Positions 1 through 12,100 of a DNA stretch of 64,000 nt are shown here, one piece after another. Location of the stretch: assembly GCF_963675165.1 (NCBI RefSeq), contig NC_087379.1, forward strand, positions 4,667,442-4,731,441. The letters are read 5' to 3'. Origin of the DNA: Halichondria panicea (Eukaryota > Porifera > Demospongiae > Suberitida > Halichondriidae). Under the pieces are notes generated by a model. The model was not told the DNA's origin, ran no database searches, and saw nothing but the letters and a program-made list of their open reading frames with translations. Numbering within the stretch: position 1 is the stretch's first letter; every line of letters begins with the position of its first letter. Position numbers and translations under genes: made by a program.

Positions 1-603
1 CGATTCTGCACAAAAGCCGAAACCAGTCGAATCCTTTTCTCTCGCCGATGCATGCTGAATACATCAGGAATAACAGTCAAAACACTTGCTAACACTACTG
101 GCTGTGAAGGAGTAGCCAAGATCCATGTTGAAGCATGCAGCGTCAATTTCAATGGAGATTTCTGCGCTCTAAAAACTTCCCAAGGCAGGATAAGTACCCT
201 GGTCCAAAACTGTGCACAAAGTTTAGTCTCTGGCAACGCTTGTTCTTTCTCATGCAAAGCTTCTCTGATTACACTTCATAGTGTGTTTGGATGCTGTATC
301 AACAGTCTCTTCAATGGTACTACCACTAAAATTGCTCCAATATCAGGTTCAGAAGAATTACTTCGATACTTCACTAACAGTTTCTGGTCAAAATGCAATG
401 TTGCTCCTCCTGGTATGTGTGAGAACCCTTTGTTGCTGCCCGAGATTAACAATGAGGATGTTACCACCAGTGAACCAAATGGGGGAATCAAGACCAGTGA
501 AACAAATGGGGGAGTCAAGACCAGTGAAACAAATGGGGGAGTCAAGACCAGTGGTGTGATCAGTGTGATGCTGATAGTTGCACTAGCTTTGTTCCTCTTC
601 TGA
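1..603 (+). CDS. 3' end of a Cys-rich secreted protein with a GPI-type tail (partial, unidentified)
   Basis: The frame is open from base 1 to the TGA at 601-603, so the start lies outside the window and the Met at 52 need not be the true start. The protein is rich in Cys, including an FGCC motif, and has several N-x-S/T sites, which suggests an extracellular domain with disulfides. Near the C-terminus a 27-bp unit repeats about three times and encodes a 9-residue motif of the type KTSETNGGV. After it comes a small-residue stretch (TSG) and a hydrophobic end (VISVMLIVALALFLF) with nothing after it, which is the usual form of a GPI-attachment signal. A single-pass anchor without a cytoplasmic tail is less likely. 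I do not recognise the family. I infer a lineage-specific surface protein. Confidence 0.6.
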   Translation, partial: RFCTKAETSRILFSRRCMLNTSGITVKTLANTTGCEGVAKIHVEACSVNFNGDFCALKTSQGRISTLVQNCAQSLVSGNACSFSCKASLITLHSVFGCCINSLFNGTTTKIAPISGSEELLRYFTNSFWSKCNVAPPGMCENPLLLPEINNEDVTTSEPNGGIKTSETNGGVKTSETNGGVKTSGVISVMLIVALALFLF

Positions 604-928
604 GACATAGAACATACATGTAAGAACTATAAGACTCTAGATATAATTATGATTATAATGCTAGAACCACTTGAGTGTGTTTAGTAGGGGATTATAAGTC
701 ATAATTTCATAGTTCCCAGTAAATCATTATAAGCTGAGGGTATAAAGTACATTTATATATACAGCCATGTTCAAAATTTTTATTACCCATTCTGTAGACT
801 CGATCTTGTGTATCAAAAGTGTTCGCTAATGTAGCAAGCCGTTCTTTGCCGTACATGCAGAACCGAGAAGCTTAGGCTGGGGGGTGGTCCCTCAGCCCTC
901 AGGTTACGCCCCCGTGCTTTGTATAGGA

Positions 929-1157
929 TACACCACACCTACGAGGATATATGGGGTGCATACGGAGGAGGTCCGACAGGCGCGGTGCAGCTCAAGCAAT
1001 TAACCTCAGCAAAAACATACGACGTTGGTGGATAATTATTGCTCAATCAAAGGCTAATTGGTTGAGCTGCACCGTACCGCACCTATCGTACCGCGCCTAT
1101 CGTACCGCGCCTATCGTACCTCCTCTGGAGTACATATCCTCTGAGTAGGTGCATGTG
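929..1157. repeat. Imperfect palindromic element (inverted repeat, ~230 bp)
   Basis: An inner pair of arms at 981-1003 and 1051-1073 matches over about 23 bp with two mismatches (core GGTGCAGCTCAA against TTGAGCTGCACC). Outer arms (CACCTAC...GAGGATAT against ATATCCTC...GTAGGTG) extend the symmetry. The right arm also carries the unit CGTACCGCGCCTAT about three times. A foldback MITE is the simplest reading. Confidence 0.55.
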
Positions 1158-2078
1158 GTAGATATTTGACTTATACCACGTGACTGAAGCACTATAAAGG
1201 ACCTCCCCCTAGCAACAATTCAATCCACGTTGCATACTGCAAAAAGAACAAGACTACGCCGGATTTTGTAGTTGTTGAAGAGCTAGTTAAGCAATAAGCC
1301 ATCTCTTACAGATGCTCAGGAGCTTCCTAGGTCCAAGTGTTGTGCATTCGACGTCTTTTGCTGCAGATGCAACTTCTTCTTGGTGAAAATGTATCTAAAG
1401 CACGCCCATGGACCCATGGAGGCTTAGCCAGAGGAGTCTGGAACCACTTGACCTTAGCTACATGTAATTAAGGTCACTAATTGGAAACTTCTCTTATAGA
1501 CTACTTCAAGCCAAGTTTTTAGTGTCTGTCAGTTTAAAACGTTATTTTTCAGGGGGAGTCAAATTTTATTTTTGCCAATTTTGCTCAGAAGCAGAGATAC
1601 AAGTCTCAAAGCCAGCTGTGTGGCGACCTCTAGAACAAGCCGCTCATGATATCGAGGCTAGTACAAGAGCAATGATTGTATCTCTGCCAACATTTTCCTA
1701 GCACATTGTATAGCATTGGGCAAACCACCACCATTGATTATAGCACTCCTGATTATAGTAAAGCATTGATTATAGTAAAGAGTAGCCTGCTATAAGCTTT
1801 AACTCCTAGCTGCAATATTGACTTTGCAATGTCTTACAAGTATACTTGTTTATGTTGGGTATGCGATGATCTTTACCATCTCATTACTGCTTTGCACTTT
1901 CCACTTTCACTTGTGGCCATCTTTACCAAGATTTCAATCCTCCAGTCCTGAGTTCTACACTGTTTTTGGCTCCTATTCCATCCATGCTCTACTTGTGGTC
2001 TAATAGGCACATAAAAGCCAGCATTGTATTTGCTGCATGTGGAATAGAAGACGTATTTAGGTTGACATTTACAATGTA

Positions 2079-2479
2079 CAGTAGACTCTCGTTAATCCGG
2101 CCACCTTTGGGACAGTGCAGCTTGGCCGGAATAGCAAGGTGGCTTCTGAAATACCCAGGGCTAAAAAACGACCTTACCTCGAATCAAATAACTAATTTTA
2201 CGTTTCTATTTCGAGGATACTGAATCATGGAATCATTCTGCTCTTTAATCTCTGCCAAACCACACCCAAAACGTCATATCCGGCCGTAATAAATGTAAAA
2301 TTTTACATTGAAAACCTAGTTTGGGGCAGCCAGTACTGCTAGTATACGGAATAGCCAGTGGCCGCATTTCAGGGCAAGTTTTGTGCAGTAAACATCTAGC
2401 TAGCAATCCATGCCAAACCAAATGGCCAGTATATCGAGGTGGCCGTACTTTAGAGAGCCGGGATAGTGAGCGTCTACTG
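2079..2479. mobile_element. TA-flanked pogo/Tc1-like MITE, copy 1
   Basis: The element begins CAGTAGACTCTCGTTAATCC and ends with the imperfect inverted copy (...GCGTCTACTG), with TA directly outside both ends (2077-2078 and 2480-2481). A related copy lies at 40743-41141 and shares internal segments such as GTGCAGCTTGGCCGGAATAG and GGCAGCCAGTACTG. It has no transposase, so it is non-autonomous. The TA duplication and the CAGTAGA termini point to the Tc1/mariner-pogo superfamily. Confidence 0.75.
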
Positions 2480-3225
2480 TACACACAAGTCCCAAGTCTA
2501 TATACATTAAATTTTTATTTCACCGTGTATGTACGTACATTGTTCCTATGCTATGTAATTAATTTGTAGATGTTCTCTGATGTCCAAGTAACTTTTGTTT
2601 TTGTACAATATAAAATCACTGTATGCCCTTCACTATGCATAGAACTCATTACTAGCCAGGTTGTGTAGGTAACTGTAATACCTAGATTTGATGCAACTCT
2701 CCAAATACCGTACGTATAGTACAAAATTGTCGCTGTTTTCGAGGGTTAGCAATCCTTTACGAAAATTAGGACCTTATAGCTAACGTAAAACGCAACGTCA
2801 TTGACCAAAAATGCATCAATGAGAGGCATTTTCAAATGCCTCGAAAATTTCGCACTACATTTGTATACAGTATGCGACACCCTCGAGCTTGGAAATGTTT
2901 GCCTAGCAACAGCTTGAGTTTACAAGTATTGTTTTTAGGTGGGAGGTCAAATGTTGTTACACCTGTCCTCGATTCTGTTTTTAAGCCTGAAATCTAGCTA
3001 AGCTATTAATTAAGTACATGTAGAGCCACCTCCAATGAAAGGTGACCCTTAAAATATACGACACCAGGACTTCTTCAGCGTAATTTTTGGCCTCCAAGAT
3101 AAGTGACCTCTGGCTTAATTTGTAATTATTAGCAGTATCGTCTTAAATCAAGGTATTATGGTAATTTAAAATCTGGCTACATGAACTTCATCTGTACACC
3201 ATTAAAATTGCCTTCCTTCTTACAG

Positions 3226-3292
3226 AATGAAGAGGTTCTCAGTGTGTACATCATCTCCCTTCTCACTGTTATTGGAACTCTCTTCTCTATTG
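3226..3292 (+). CDS. Candidate internal exon encoding a hydrophobic segment
   Basis: A pyrimidine-rich acceptor (cttccttcttacag) precedes an open segment that reads NEEVLSVYIISLLTVIGTLF and ends ATTG followed by gttagt. The reading is a plausible transmembrane helix with acidic residues before it. The exon ends in phase 1, which fits the phase of the candidate exon at 14175 (G|CC). It may belong to the gene whose last exon is 16313-17578, but that needs a ~10.9 kb intron or missing exons. No family recognised. Confidence 0.35.
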
Positions 3293-3599
3293 GTTAGTCG
3301 TTTACTGTACGTGTACTGTGGTCCTTATGTTCAGCATGTGTCCCTTGTGCGTTATGGTTATGACCTGGCTGTCATTTCGATAATGTAAGTGCCAGGCAGT
3401 AGAAGCCATTACATTGCCTATTACATGTATGTTAGGCCAATCAAATTTAATTGTTAGTTTCTCATCATCGCCCCACACCGTGCCTTCGATTTTTATTGCT
3501 GACTGTTCAAGATTTTGTCAAGTGATTAGTTGTATAAAGTTCATGCATAGCTTACCTTCAGTGTACATTGATAGCTAGAACATCACTGTCATGAAAATA

Positions 3600-3905
3600 A
3601 GATGCTCATAGAGCATTCACCCTGTGCGTTGAGCTTCATCGCACAGCGGAAAACAGATTATAAAGCTTTTACCGTAATGACCTTAACATTATGGGGAATG
3701 ATTGTGAATCGTGAATCTAGAAAGCAACGATTAGATCGATCAGAAAACAAGTGTTTTTTGGCGTCTTCAAACTACTGTCTCATTAGCCACTGTTTCATTA
3801 GCCATTAAAGCAGTCCATGAAAGTGTCTAGTTCGCTCAAACAGCTCATTTTTGTGTCCACACACACACCAATCACTCTACCCCTGCTGCGCACGCATGGG
3901 GTAAA
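3600..3905 (+). repeat. Dispersed repeat, copy 1
   Basis: This stretch resembles 30601-30860 in the same orientation: both share GATGCTCAT...GAGCA, GTGCGTTGAGCTTCAT, CACAGCGG, TTATGGGGAATGAT and ATGAAAGTGTCTAG in the same order. Small indels separate the copies. I see no terminal repeats that define its ends and no coding capacity. Confidence 0.65.
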
Positions 3906-6900
3906 GTTTAAATGCCCCTCCCCCTCCCCAATGTTTTGGATCCAACTTGATGAGAAACTAACAATTAAGGCTTTACCTACTGATGTCAAGGAGGTCACCT
4001 AAGTCCTTGTAATTTATGGTAAAGAAACAGCTGATATGTGGTGTTGTCTGAGTCTATGCTGTGATAACAGTGGCAATGTTTAGTAGAGCTTAAACCATCA
4101 GATTGGTAATTACTGTGTCTGATGTCCTGCTTGAGTAGCTGTGGACAGTGTGTTGGTAGTTGTGGTACATGTAATTTTGTAGACCACTTTTGTCCACTAG
4201 TATAGTGTGACTAGCAGTAACTGTGTGGGAATGTGCTCCACACTGAGAGATTATGGTCCTAGATAATTATTGCTCACTGTTTTGATCACTGTTTTGTGTG
4301 TAGTGTGCAGCTCCTCACTAGCCTCTCGATTAATTTTATTACTAGCTGTAATAGTATTTCGTTGTTGTCTGTGGACTGGTTGGTTGGGGCCCCAATGGCT
4401 GAACTACATGTACAGTATTGGCTCCTAAACCACGACCACTAATATCAACTGGGTGGATCTGAACAGATGCTCCTGTCCATTCTTTTAATTGGATTATAAT
4501 CTGCGGTGTATGTGTTCTATTGTTTTGTGTTCTGATAATCTCATTGCAAATCAACCACCCCTCTTGTTGTGCTGCTGTATCAAATCCTTCCACCCCTTTC
4601 TGTAAAAAGGTAAACTATTCTCTGTAACCCTCATCACATTGACATATTTATATAAAATGGATGATTGCTTGGTTTCCTGAGATTCATCTTGAGAAATAGT
4701 AATCCATTGTAGGTGGTTGATAGTACTCTGCCCACAAGAGTACAACCTTCTGGCTAGTTGTGAGTCCCACTGGAAATCCTTTCTACTAACACACTACCAG
4801 TTCCACTGCCATGCCTACATGTATGTAGCACATACATACATTGTACAACTCGTTGCTATAGCCCTAATAAAGTTAGTAAGTCCACAGTGTACTTGTGTGT
4901 GTATAGTGCCTGACTTGGTGTATTGTAGTGTGTGTACAGGAGTATTAGAGATGTGCATATACTGTACATCCAGTAAATGGTTTAGTACATGTGTATGTTC
5001 GCAAGTGCAAATTTGGTACAAATTGGTAGTGTGCTCGTGTGCCATGCGTTATGGTTCCATTTCTTTGTAGGGACAAACATAGATTGTGAGCCGTGTACTT
5101 AATGGTGTATCTTAGAGACAAACCCGTTAATCTGGTTAGGTTAGTGCATATGGTGCTAACTGCCCTCATTTTGTCCTTAAGTACTTGTTCGTTATGGAAA
5201 CTCACTACGGAGGGCCTACCGTTAAAAGGCCCCATTATACTGAGTAAGTAGATACATGGGTGTAGTGGAATGTGAAACAATAGGCAGCAGTAATGGATAT
5301 AACAATTACTGCAATTTTAATGGAGCTATTGGCTTACAGTGTGTCTCACTTTTAATGCATGCAACTGCAGCCTTGAGTACATGGGGCACTGATTAACTCA
5401 GTATGAGCATTGTTTGTTTACTATAGTATACGAATGTTATTATATGTTATCTGTGTGCTTTAGTTCTTGACTTGTGTGTTCTTAAACCACCCTCCTTTTC
5501 CTTAAGGTAGCTAACTACTGTATTTTTACCACTAATGATACTGGGCGGTAGCTTTTATGTGCCATCAGTTTCATATTCCAGCTGTAGGTAAACATTATAG
5601 AAGAGCACACACACACAACACACACAACATGAAACACTTCCCTAATGGTGCCCTTGAATGGCTTTACTCTTAATTAATCGGCCTTCTTTTCTCATGGTTT
5701 ATTGCCTCAGGGAGTTACAATTAAGCTCTGTGGTAGAGTAGTTTATACAGGCACAGCTGTGGGTTGTGTGTACTAAGTGTGTTTTGCCTAGCAACAACGT
5801 TTTGTTGTCCCATTACATTGTTTGAGCTAGTGGTTCTCATTGAAAATCACTTCTGACTCATTCCGTGTCCAGAATAGTATTTCTTGTATGCTCAGTTTCT
5901 AGTAATAAACACGCTATAAACACACACACTACAGCTTCCAAGAATGAAGTGTAGCATACATCCGTTATATGTATATACACAGAATATGATCCAGCTACAC
6001 CCCATATATACAAGTACCATCCTGTCTGTGGCCTGCACAAGAATTTACCCAGCCCAACCATTACCGTTCCATTATCTTTATGCATCCTAACACTTATACA
6101 TGTAGCTGCATGTACATATTGTACTTACATCGTAGAAAACCACTTTGTGCGCATGTTCACCTGTAGATTGTGCTCTTAATTTTTAAAACCCGAATTTGAA
6201 GGATCATGCATATACATTGTAGCCATAGCTGTGCGTAGTGTTCACGCACCTCCCATTTATGCTAACCCCCATAACTTAATTACAGCCCCCACAATCCATC
6301 CTTCCACTGTAACTTAGAGACTGCCAGCAGCATATGGTCACAATGCTTAATAATTCAATTACAGTGCCTTCAAGTGGAAGTAGCCTGCTCCACCAGTAGG
6401 GTATCTGTGCACGGCAACCTGCTGTAGTGGTCCGTTGGAATATTTGTGGGATATAAGATGCGATTTAGCAGTGCTTAGTCTATGTGTGGGCCCACCACTA
6501 TTGAGCGCATGTGCTTGGTGTGGGTTGGTTTGTTGTGTACTCGGCTCCTGTGGTAGCGTGTGTAGACTGTGCTACTTAATTGGTTTATAATTGGTTGCAT
6601 TCCGCATGACGCATGACGACTGACCTGGTTGTATGTGTTAAGTACTATCTAATTCTTGATACGTCAGTCACGGTCAATGGATCTCAGTTAATTTGCTTTT
6701 TTTTGTACGATCTTCTGTGCACTAATAATACATGTATGTACCAATTTCATTATTGCACTGATTTACTTTAAGCTGGAAGAGTGGCTTTAATTTAGGGGAA
6801 CCTACATGTACACTGTACATTAACGTGTGTGTGTACAATATACATGTATACATATCATGATATATGTATAATGATTGTTTTAATTGGGAGCAGTAACAAG

Positions 6901-8654
6901 CATTGTTGTGTGTGGTACTGTGGTAGCTAGTAGGCTGGCCTGGACTGAATAATGAAAGTTCTGGTTGGTGTGATGTGGTTTGACCTCCTACTCAACCAGC
7001 TGGACCTACTGTCAGAGTAGAGAGTGTAAAGGAAGAGTGTCCCTCATGCGTAACGATTGATGCTTATGCTGAACAATTGCATGAGGTGTGTCTGTATAAA
7101 TGTGCAATGAATATCTAGTCGCTTAATTGTACTAACCAGTGGGTGAATGTCTGCAGTCTACTCTGATATTGGCCACCTTTGAACCATTATACCCCCTCTA
7201 GGGATTAGCCCACAACTTACTATCGAAGACTACAATAGGGGCTGTCGTTTATGGCTAGTGTGTGTAATCCTACTCCTGTGAGTGGCAGTTTACTTTACTA
7301 AGTGGTTCTAACAATGAGTCATTATGACTTCAATTATCCATCCCAGTTGTCCATTTAAGATCCTGTTCACACAATGGAGTCTGTAGTAGGCTGCGTATAT
7401 ACTGTACATATGTACATAGATGCTTGTTGTTTCGAGATTGAGGCAAACTTATCTGCTATGAATATAACCACTGCCTGTTTGCTTTGTCAACAAGCTGGCT
7501 TCATTGTACAGATAACCACGCTTTCTATTTGGAAAGCTTTCATTGTTGTAGTCACCTACCCACTTCCATGAAAAAGTGGTAATCTGAGCATTTCATGTGG
7601 TCACCTGTGTCTTGTTCAATTTTGTTGCATGTTGTATTTATAGTTGTGCAGATCTTTGTGCAGATCATCTTATGAGTTTCAGTATGCTATTGTTCCCAAT
7701 GCCTTCCATTTTTAATTCCTATGAGTGCACGAGGTGGAGAAATCAGACTGCCTGTGTATTGCCCCACAATAATGCCTCATGGTTTGAGTATTATACTTCC
7801 AATAATTGTGTCTGCTGTTGGGGAAGCTATTATCAACACTTTAGGTGTGTATTCAATACGTTAATTGCATTTGTCCTCACAGTTTGTGTGGTAATTTGCA
7901 GTGTGAACATAAGTATGACTATACGTACATGTAGGCATACCATTACGAGGTACTTGCACAGTCTAATTGAAAGACTGCATGTTTCCACAACTTCCTACGT
8001 ATTAATATTTTTAACTTATTGTTCGCCAAATTTAATTTTGTATTATAGTTTCTTAAGTTGCCTGGGAAGATGGCTGTACCTCTATAGGGAGCAGTAGGTA
8101 ATTGGCCTGCAGCAATCCACTCCCTTGTCTAGGCAGCTTGTGGTCGAGTTATCAACAAGTCAGAACAGCTGATTCAACCACAGCCTTCAAGTGAAGTAAA
8201 GTGTGTTGATTTACTGTACCCATTTCACCTCACTCACTTGAAATACAAACCTCATTACTAGAGAAAATGTAAGTCAACCACTTACAGTGTACACAGTGGG
8301 ACCACACTGTAGACTCTGTACACTATTCAAACACACTTGAGGTCAATTAGTCAAGCATTATGCTTTTAGCTTACTGTAAGTGCAAGGTGAAAAGGGTTGT
8401 ATAGGTGCCCTAAATTAAAGTGTGTAATCACAGCACTTCACTTAGAGATTGGTTTTCGGCTGAGGTTTAAGTGGTTTCTATTCTATGATTTGGGTGTTAT
8501 TTACGTCTAAGAAACTGATTGCACCGAATTTGCATTAAGGCAGTACCTGTATTAGTACGTGTGTTACAATCATTATCAGCCAGGTTAATGGTCGTGGGGA
8601 GACCTTTGGTATGTACCATATACCCACGTACAGAGCATATTAGTGCTAGTACCC
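3906..8654. other. Gene-poor stretch, nothing supported
   Basis: I see no exon with convincing splice sites and domain content. The longest frame (7597-8097, 166 codons) encodes a Cys- and Ile-rich peptide without recognisable motifs and looks like chance. The palindrome TACATGTA is frequent here. Confidence 0.5.
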
Positions 8655-9175
8655 TCTATAAGCAGGTACGTAGGCTAGCTGCTATATGTACATGCACATG
8701 TATGTCAGCTTGTAGGCATACGTACATGATCCTCTTTAGTATGTAGTACATACCACAACTGCTATGTCAGCTTGTAGGCATCGCTACATAGCTGCTATAT
8801 GTACATGTAGACTACATGTATGTCAGCTTGTAGGCATACGGTACATGATCCTCTTTAGTATGTAGTACATACCACAATTGCTACATAGCTGCTATATGTA
8901 CATGTAGACTACATGTATGTCAGCTTGTAGGCATACGGTACATGATCCTCTTTAGTATGTAGTACATACCACAATTGCTACATAGCTGCTATATGTACAT
9001 GTAGACTACATGTATGTCAGCTTGTAGGCATACGGTACATGATCCTCTTTAGTATGTAGTACATACCACAATTGCTACATAGCTGCTATGATTATGTACA
9101 ATATGTAGACTACATGTATGTTAGCTTGTAGGCATACGTACATGATCCTCTTTAGTATATAGTACATACCGCAAT
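8655..9175. repeat. Minisatellite, ~98-bp unit, about five copies
   Basis: The unit contains CATGATCCTCTTTAGTATGT, GTACATACCACAA, GCTACATAGCTGCTATATG and CAGCTTGTAGGCATACG. The CATGATCCTC anchor recurs at about 8725, 8843, 8941, 9040 and 9141. The first interval is longer because part of the unit is duplicated. The middle copies are nearly identical. Confidence 0.85.
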
Positions 9176-12100
9176 TGCCACACCAATAACTTTACTCAGT
9201 AGTCAACGTTTCTGTTTGTGCGAATGGTTATACGTAACTTTGATTGCTGTCATTTAATTACTCTTTTAGTTGGCTGATGTACGTTCACTGATAATTATTA
9301 TAATTATAGTGTCTTATTGTCCCCTGTCTGGAATGTTAGGAAGAATGCAGGATCAGTTTTGACTCGATTAACTTACTAGTTCATAATTTGTCGTCAAGAC
9401 TAAATACGATCAATAAAACTACTGGCAAACAATATTTTGATACGACAGCTGATGTCCGTTAATATCGGAGCATGCTTGGTATGTGGCAAACCATGTACTG
9501 ACGTTATGCACATCCAGTTTGGCCTATGTTAGTTGTTGTTAGCAAAGCACTTTCCTTGGCTACCGGCATCATCTTAAACTGTACCTCCTTACTTCGTTAA
9601 TTTTTAAATCAGTTCCTGCTCACATATCAACCTTTCCGTAATCATCGTTATTGTTCCTGCATGGTTATAATTATGTATTTACTGGTTGTGTACAACCTGT
9701 GCTGATTTAATTTCGACAAGACTGTATAGGGTGCGTAATTGTTGGAGGATGCTAAAATTTAGTGTCTACTCTTATTAATTTAAAAAGGATTTCAAGACTC
9801 AGTTCTTAGGGGCAACAAAGTAGGACTTCATTGGTAGTACCACTAGTCTGCCTGTCACTAGGGCAACCACATGCTACCAATCTTGTGGCCACTCTGCTTA
9901 TCTCCTGTGTAAACTGGGCAGCCAATGAGGGCACCACGACCCTTGAGGCACCACGACCCTTGGGGACACCGACCCTTGAGGTCAACATCCAGGGAACACC
10001 TGGGGCAATCTTTGCCTGTACTATCTTGTCCCTAGCTAAACACACAATTTAATACGTTCCTCAAAACATTCACTGTTACAGCATTATTCCCATAGGGCCA
10101 AAGCACAGACGAAAACGTGTCAGGCGTCAAATAGGAATTATTCAGCTGGTGCTGGGGCTTAAAAAGTGTTGGGTGTGGTCAAATCAGAGTATCCCTACAC
10201 AAGCGATGAAGTGTTTAAGTACGACACATGGGATATCTTCCTCAGCAGCACTACATGACATGTACATGTATATGTACGTTTTTCCTTAACTCCATACATT
10301 AGCGTGAAACCTAACGTTAGCCTTAATCTATAGCTGTGAATTCATGATTAATGATGTACCACCCCTGTAGTGTTCTATATTTTTTGTGAAGCACTTGGAA
10401 CTAAACATTTAGTGGGGCTACATGAATTATGTAGAAACGCACTACTATTTACATGGTGTTCAGTATATAAGCGTGTAGCATTACAGGGTTTAGCCCTCTA
10501 ATAAGGTAAATACGCGTACGTGGTCTACTTAAAGCTTAGTACAGTGTGTGAAGGGTTTGTCGGTTACTTGGCAATAGATGCACCAGCAGACTATAAGGTT
10601 TCTGGCATCCCTTGTGTAGGCTATATACACTTCATCACTGATGTATTGTTTTTGCTGGTGCTTGCATTATGAGTTCATTCAATGCTGCACATGTGCCCCT
10701 TTCACAGAAGTCCATTCTTATAGAGCTTGATATGACACTAATTACTATGAGTTTGTGAACGTGATGTCATATTATGCATATACATCCGTACAGTCCTGTC
10801 TTATATTTTGTTGTTTATAGCTAGTGGTAACTGAAAAAATAATGTACAGTATACAGTAGAACCTCGATTATCCGGCCCTCCATTATCCGGAACCTCGATT
10901 ATCCGGCTTGGCAGTTTTATTGTTATCAGATCAGAAAATGGGCGTGTCCCTCAAACGAGCACGAGGGTTGCAGCTGTTACCATGGAGACATGCCTGCTTA
11001 TCTTCTGCGCATGCGCAGACAACCATGTGGCACTGCTGTTTATCAATAAAGTGGGTGGATCAAGGCGTGGTTATCTATTCGATTATCCGGCATATTCACT
11101 TATCCGGCCTGCTTCTGGAACCAAGGTGTCCGGATAATCGAGGTTCTACTGTAATTATGATTTGAAATTCAAATTAAACCCTCTGGTATCCGATGTTGGG
11201 ACACTTGTAAGGTGTTTGGTGAAGAACTTCAAGATGAGCTTCTACTAAAGCTCTCCCACACACCAGAATCCATAGTAGCAGATCCTCTGTCAGAATCCTT
11301 GGACGGTTTCAGGAAACTGGAGGGAATTAAAATTTAATAGCATTGCAATTTACATGTATACGTTAGCTCCTCACTATTAAAACGTTAACAATCAGTGTTG
11401 ATTTTAACAAAAATGCAGCACTTGTGTGTGTGTAATATCACAATTAATGATTAGATCTTCTGAACTCATACGTACGTAGGTTCTTCATTCATATTACTCT
11501 TTTTGTGGGGATCCAATCGGAAAGAGCTATACAATCGGTGTGGCCTAGCAACAGCTGGCAGTCCTGTGTTGGGGTGTCGCCTACCTAGAACACTTCTTGT
11601 GGCCTAGCTCATTCAATTATACATGCATGGGCACTTAAACACTTATATGTACAATCATGTAGGTACATTATTTGTACGTATATATGTAGTACAGCCCGAG
11701 GCAATAACTGAGATATGTCATAATTATTCTAAAATAGTGGTCGGCAATTGTATTGAAAAGGTTTCCATCCCTTAGATCTCACTGCAAAAAATGTCTGTTA
11801 TAGAGGAATGCTTTCTGAATTTGAAACCACTTATAAACCAATACACACACTCGTTGATAGTTTAGTCGCTCATGCACAATATCTCTATGATGTTAGATTC
11901 AAGTGAATTTAAACTACTGTCCTTATAGAAAACTGGTGTTTCTTCCTCACTTTTCTCTTGAATAGACCCCACTCCATGTTTGCTGCTAAGGCTAATCGAT
12001 ACCCAAAGGTTGTCAGCTATAATAGATTGCATACTGTGACACCCATTAAAGTAATTTAATTACTTTGTGGCTACAACTGGCTCTCACTATGGGCTGTGAT

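Larger units (their letters stand above)
604..3225. other. Gene-poor stretch with two inverted-repeat elements
   Basis: I find no exon that can be supported here. Short open frames (for example 951-1148, 1818-2003, 1966-2223) have no recognisable domain, and some lie inside repeats. The stretch holds a palindromic element at 929-1157 and a TA-flanked MITE at 2079-2479, listed separately. Confidence 0.6.

Noticed and set aside
7597-8097. 166-codon open frame
   Set aside because: No domain, odd Cys/Ile-rich composition, no splice or promoter support; consistent with a chance frame in AT-rich DNA.
8655-9175. Regularly spaced repeats that might suggest a CRISPR array
   Set aside because: Units are contiguous 98-bp tandem copies without unique spacers, and the genome is eukaryotic.
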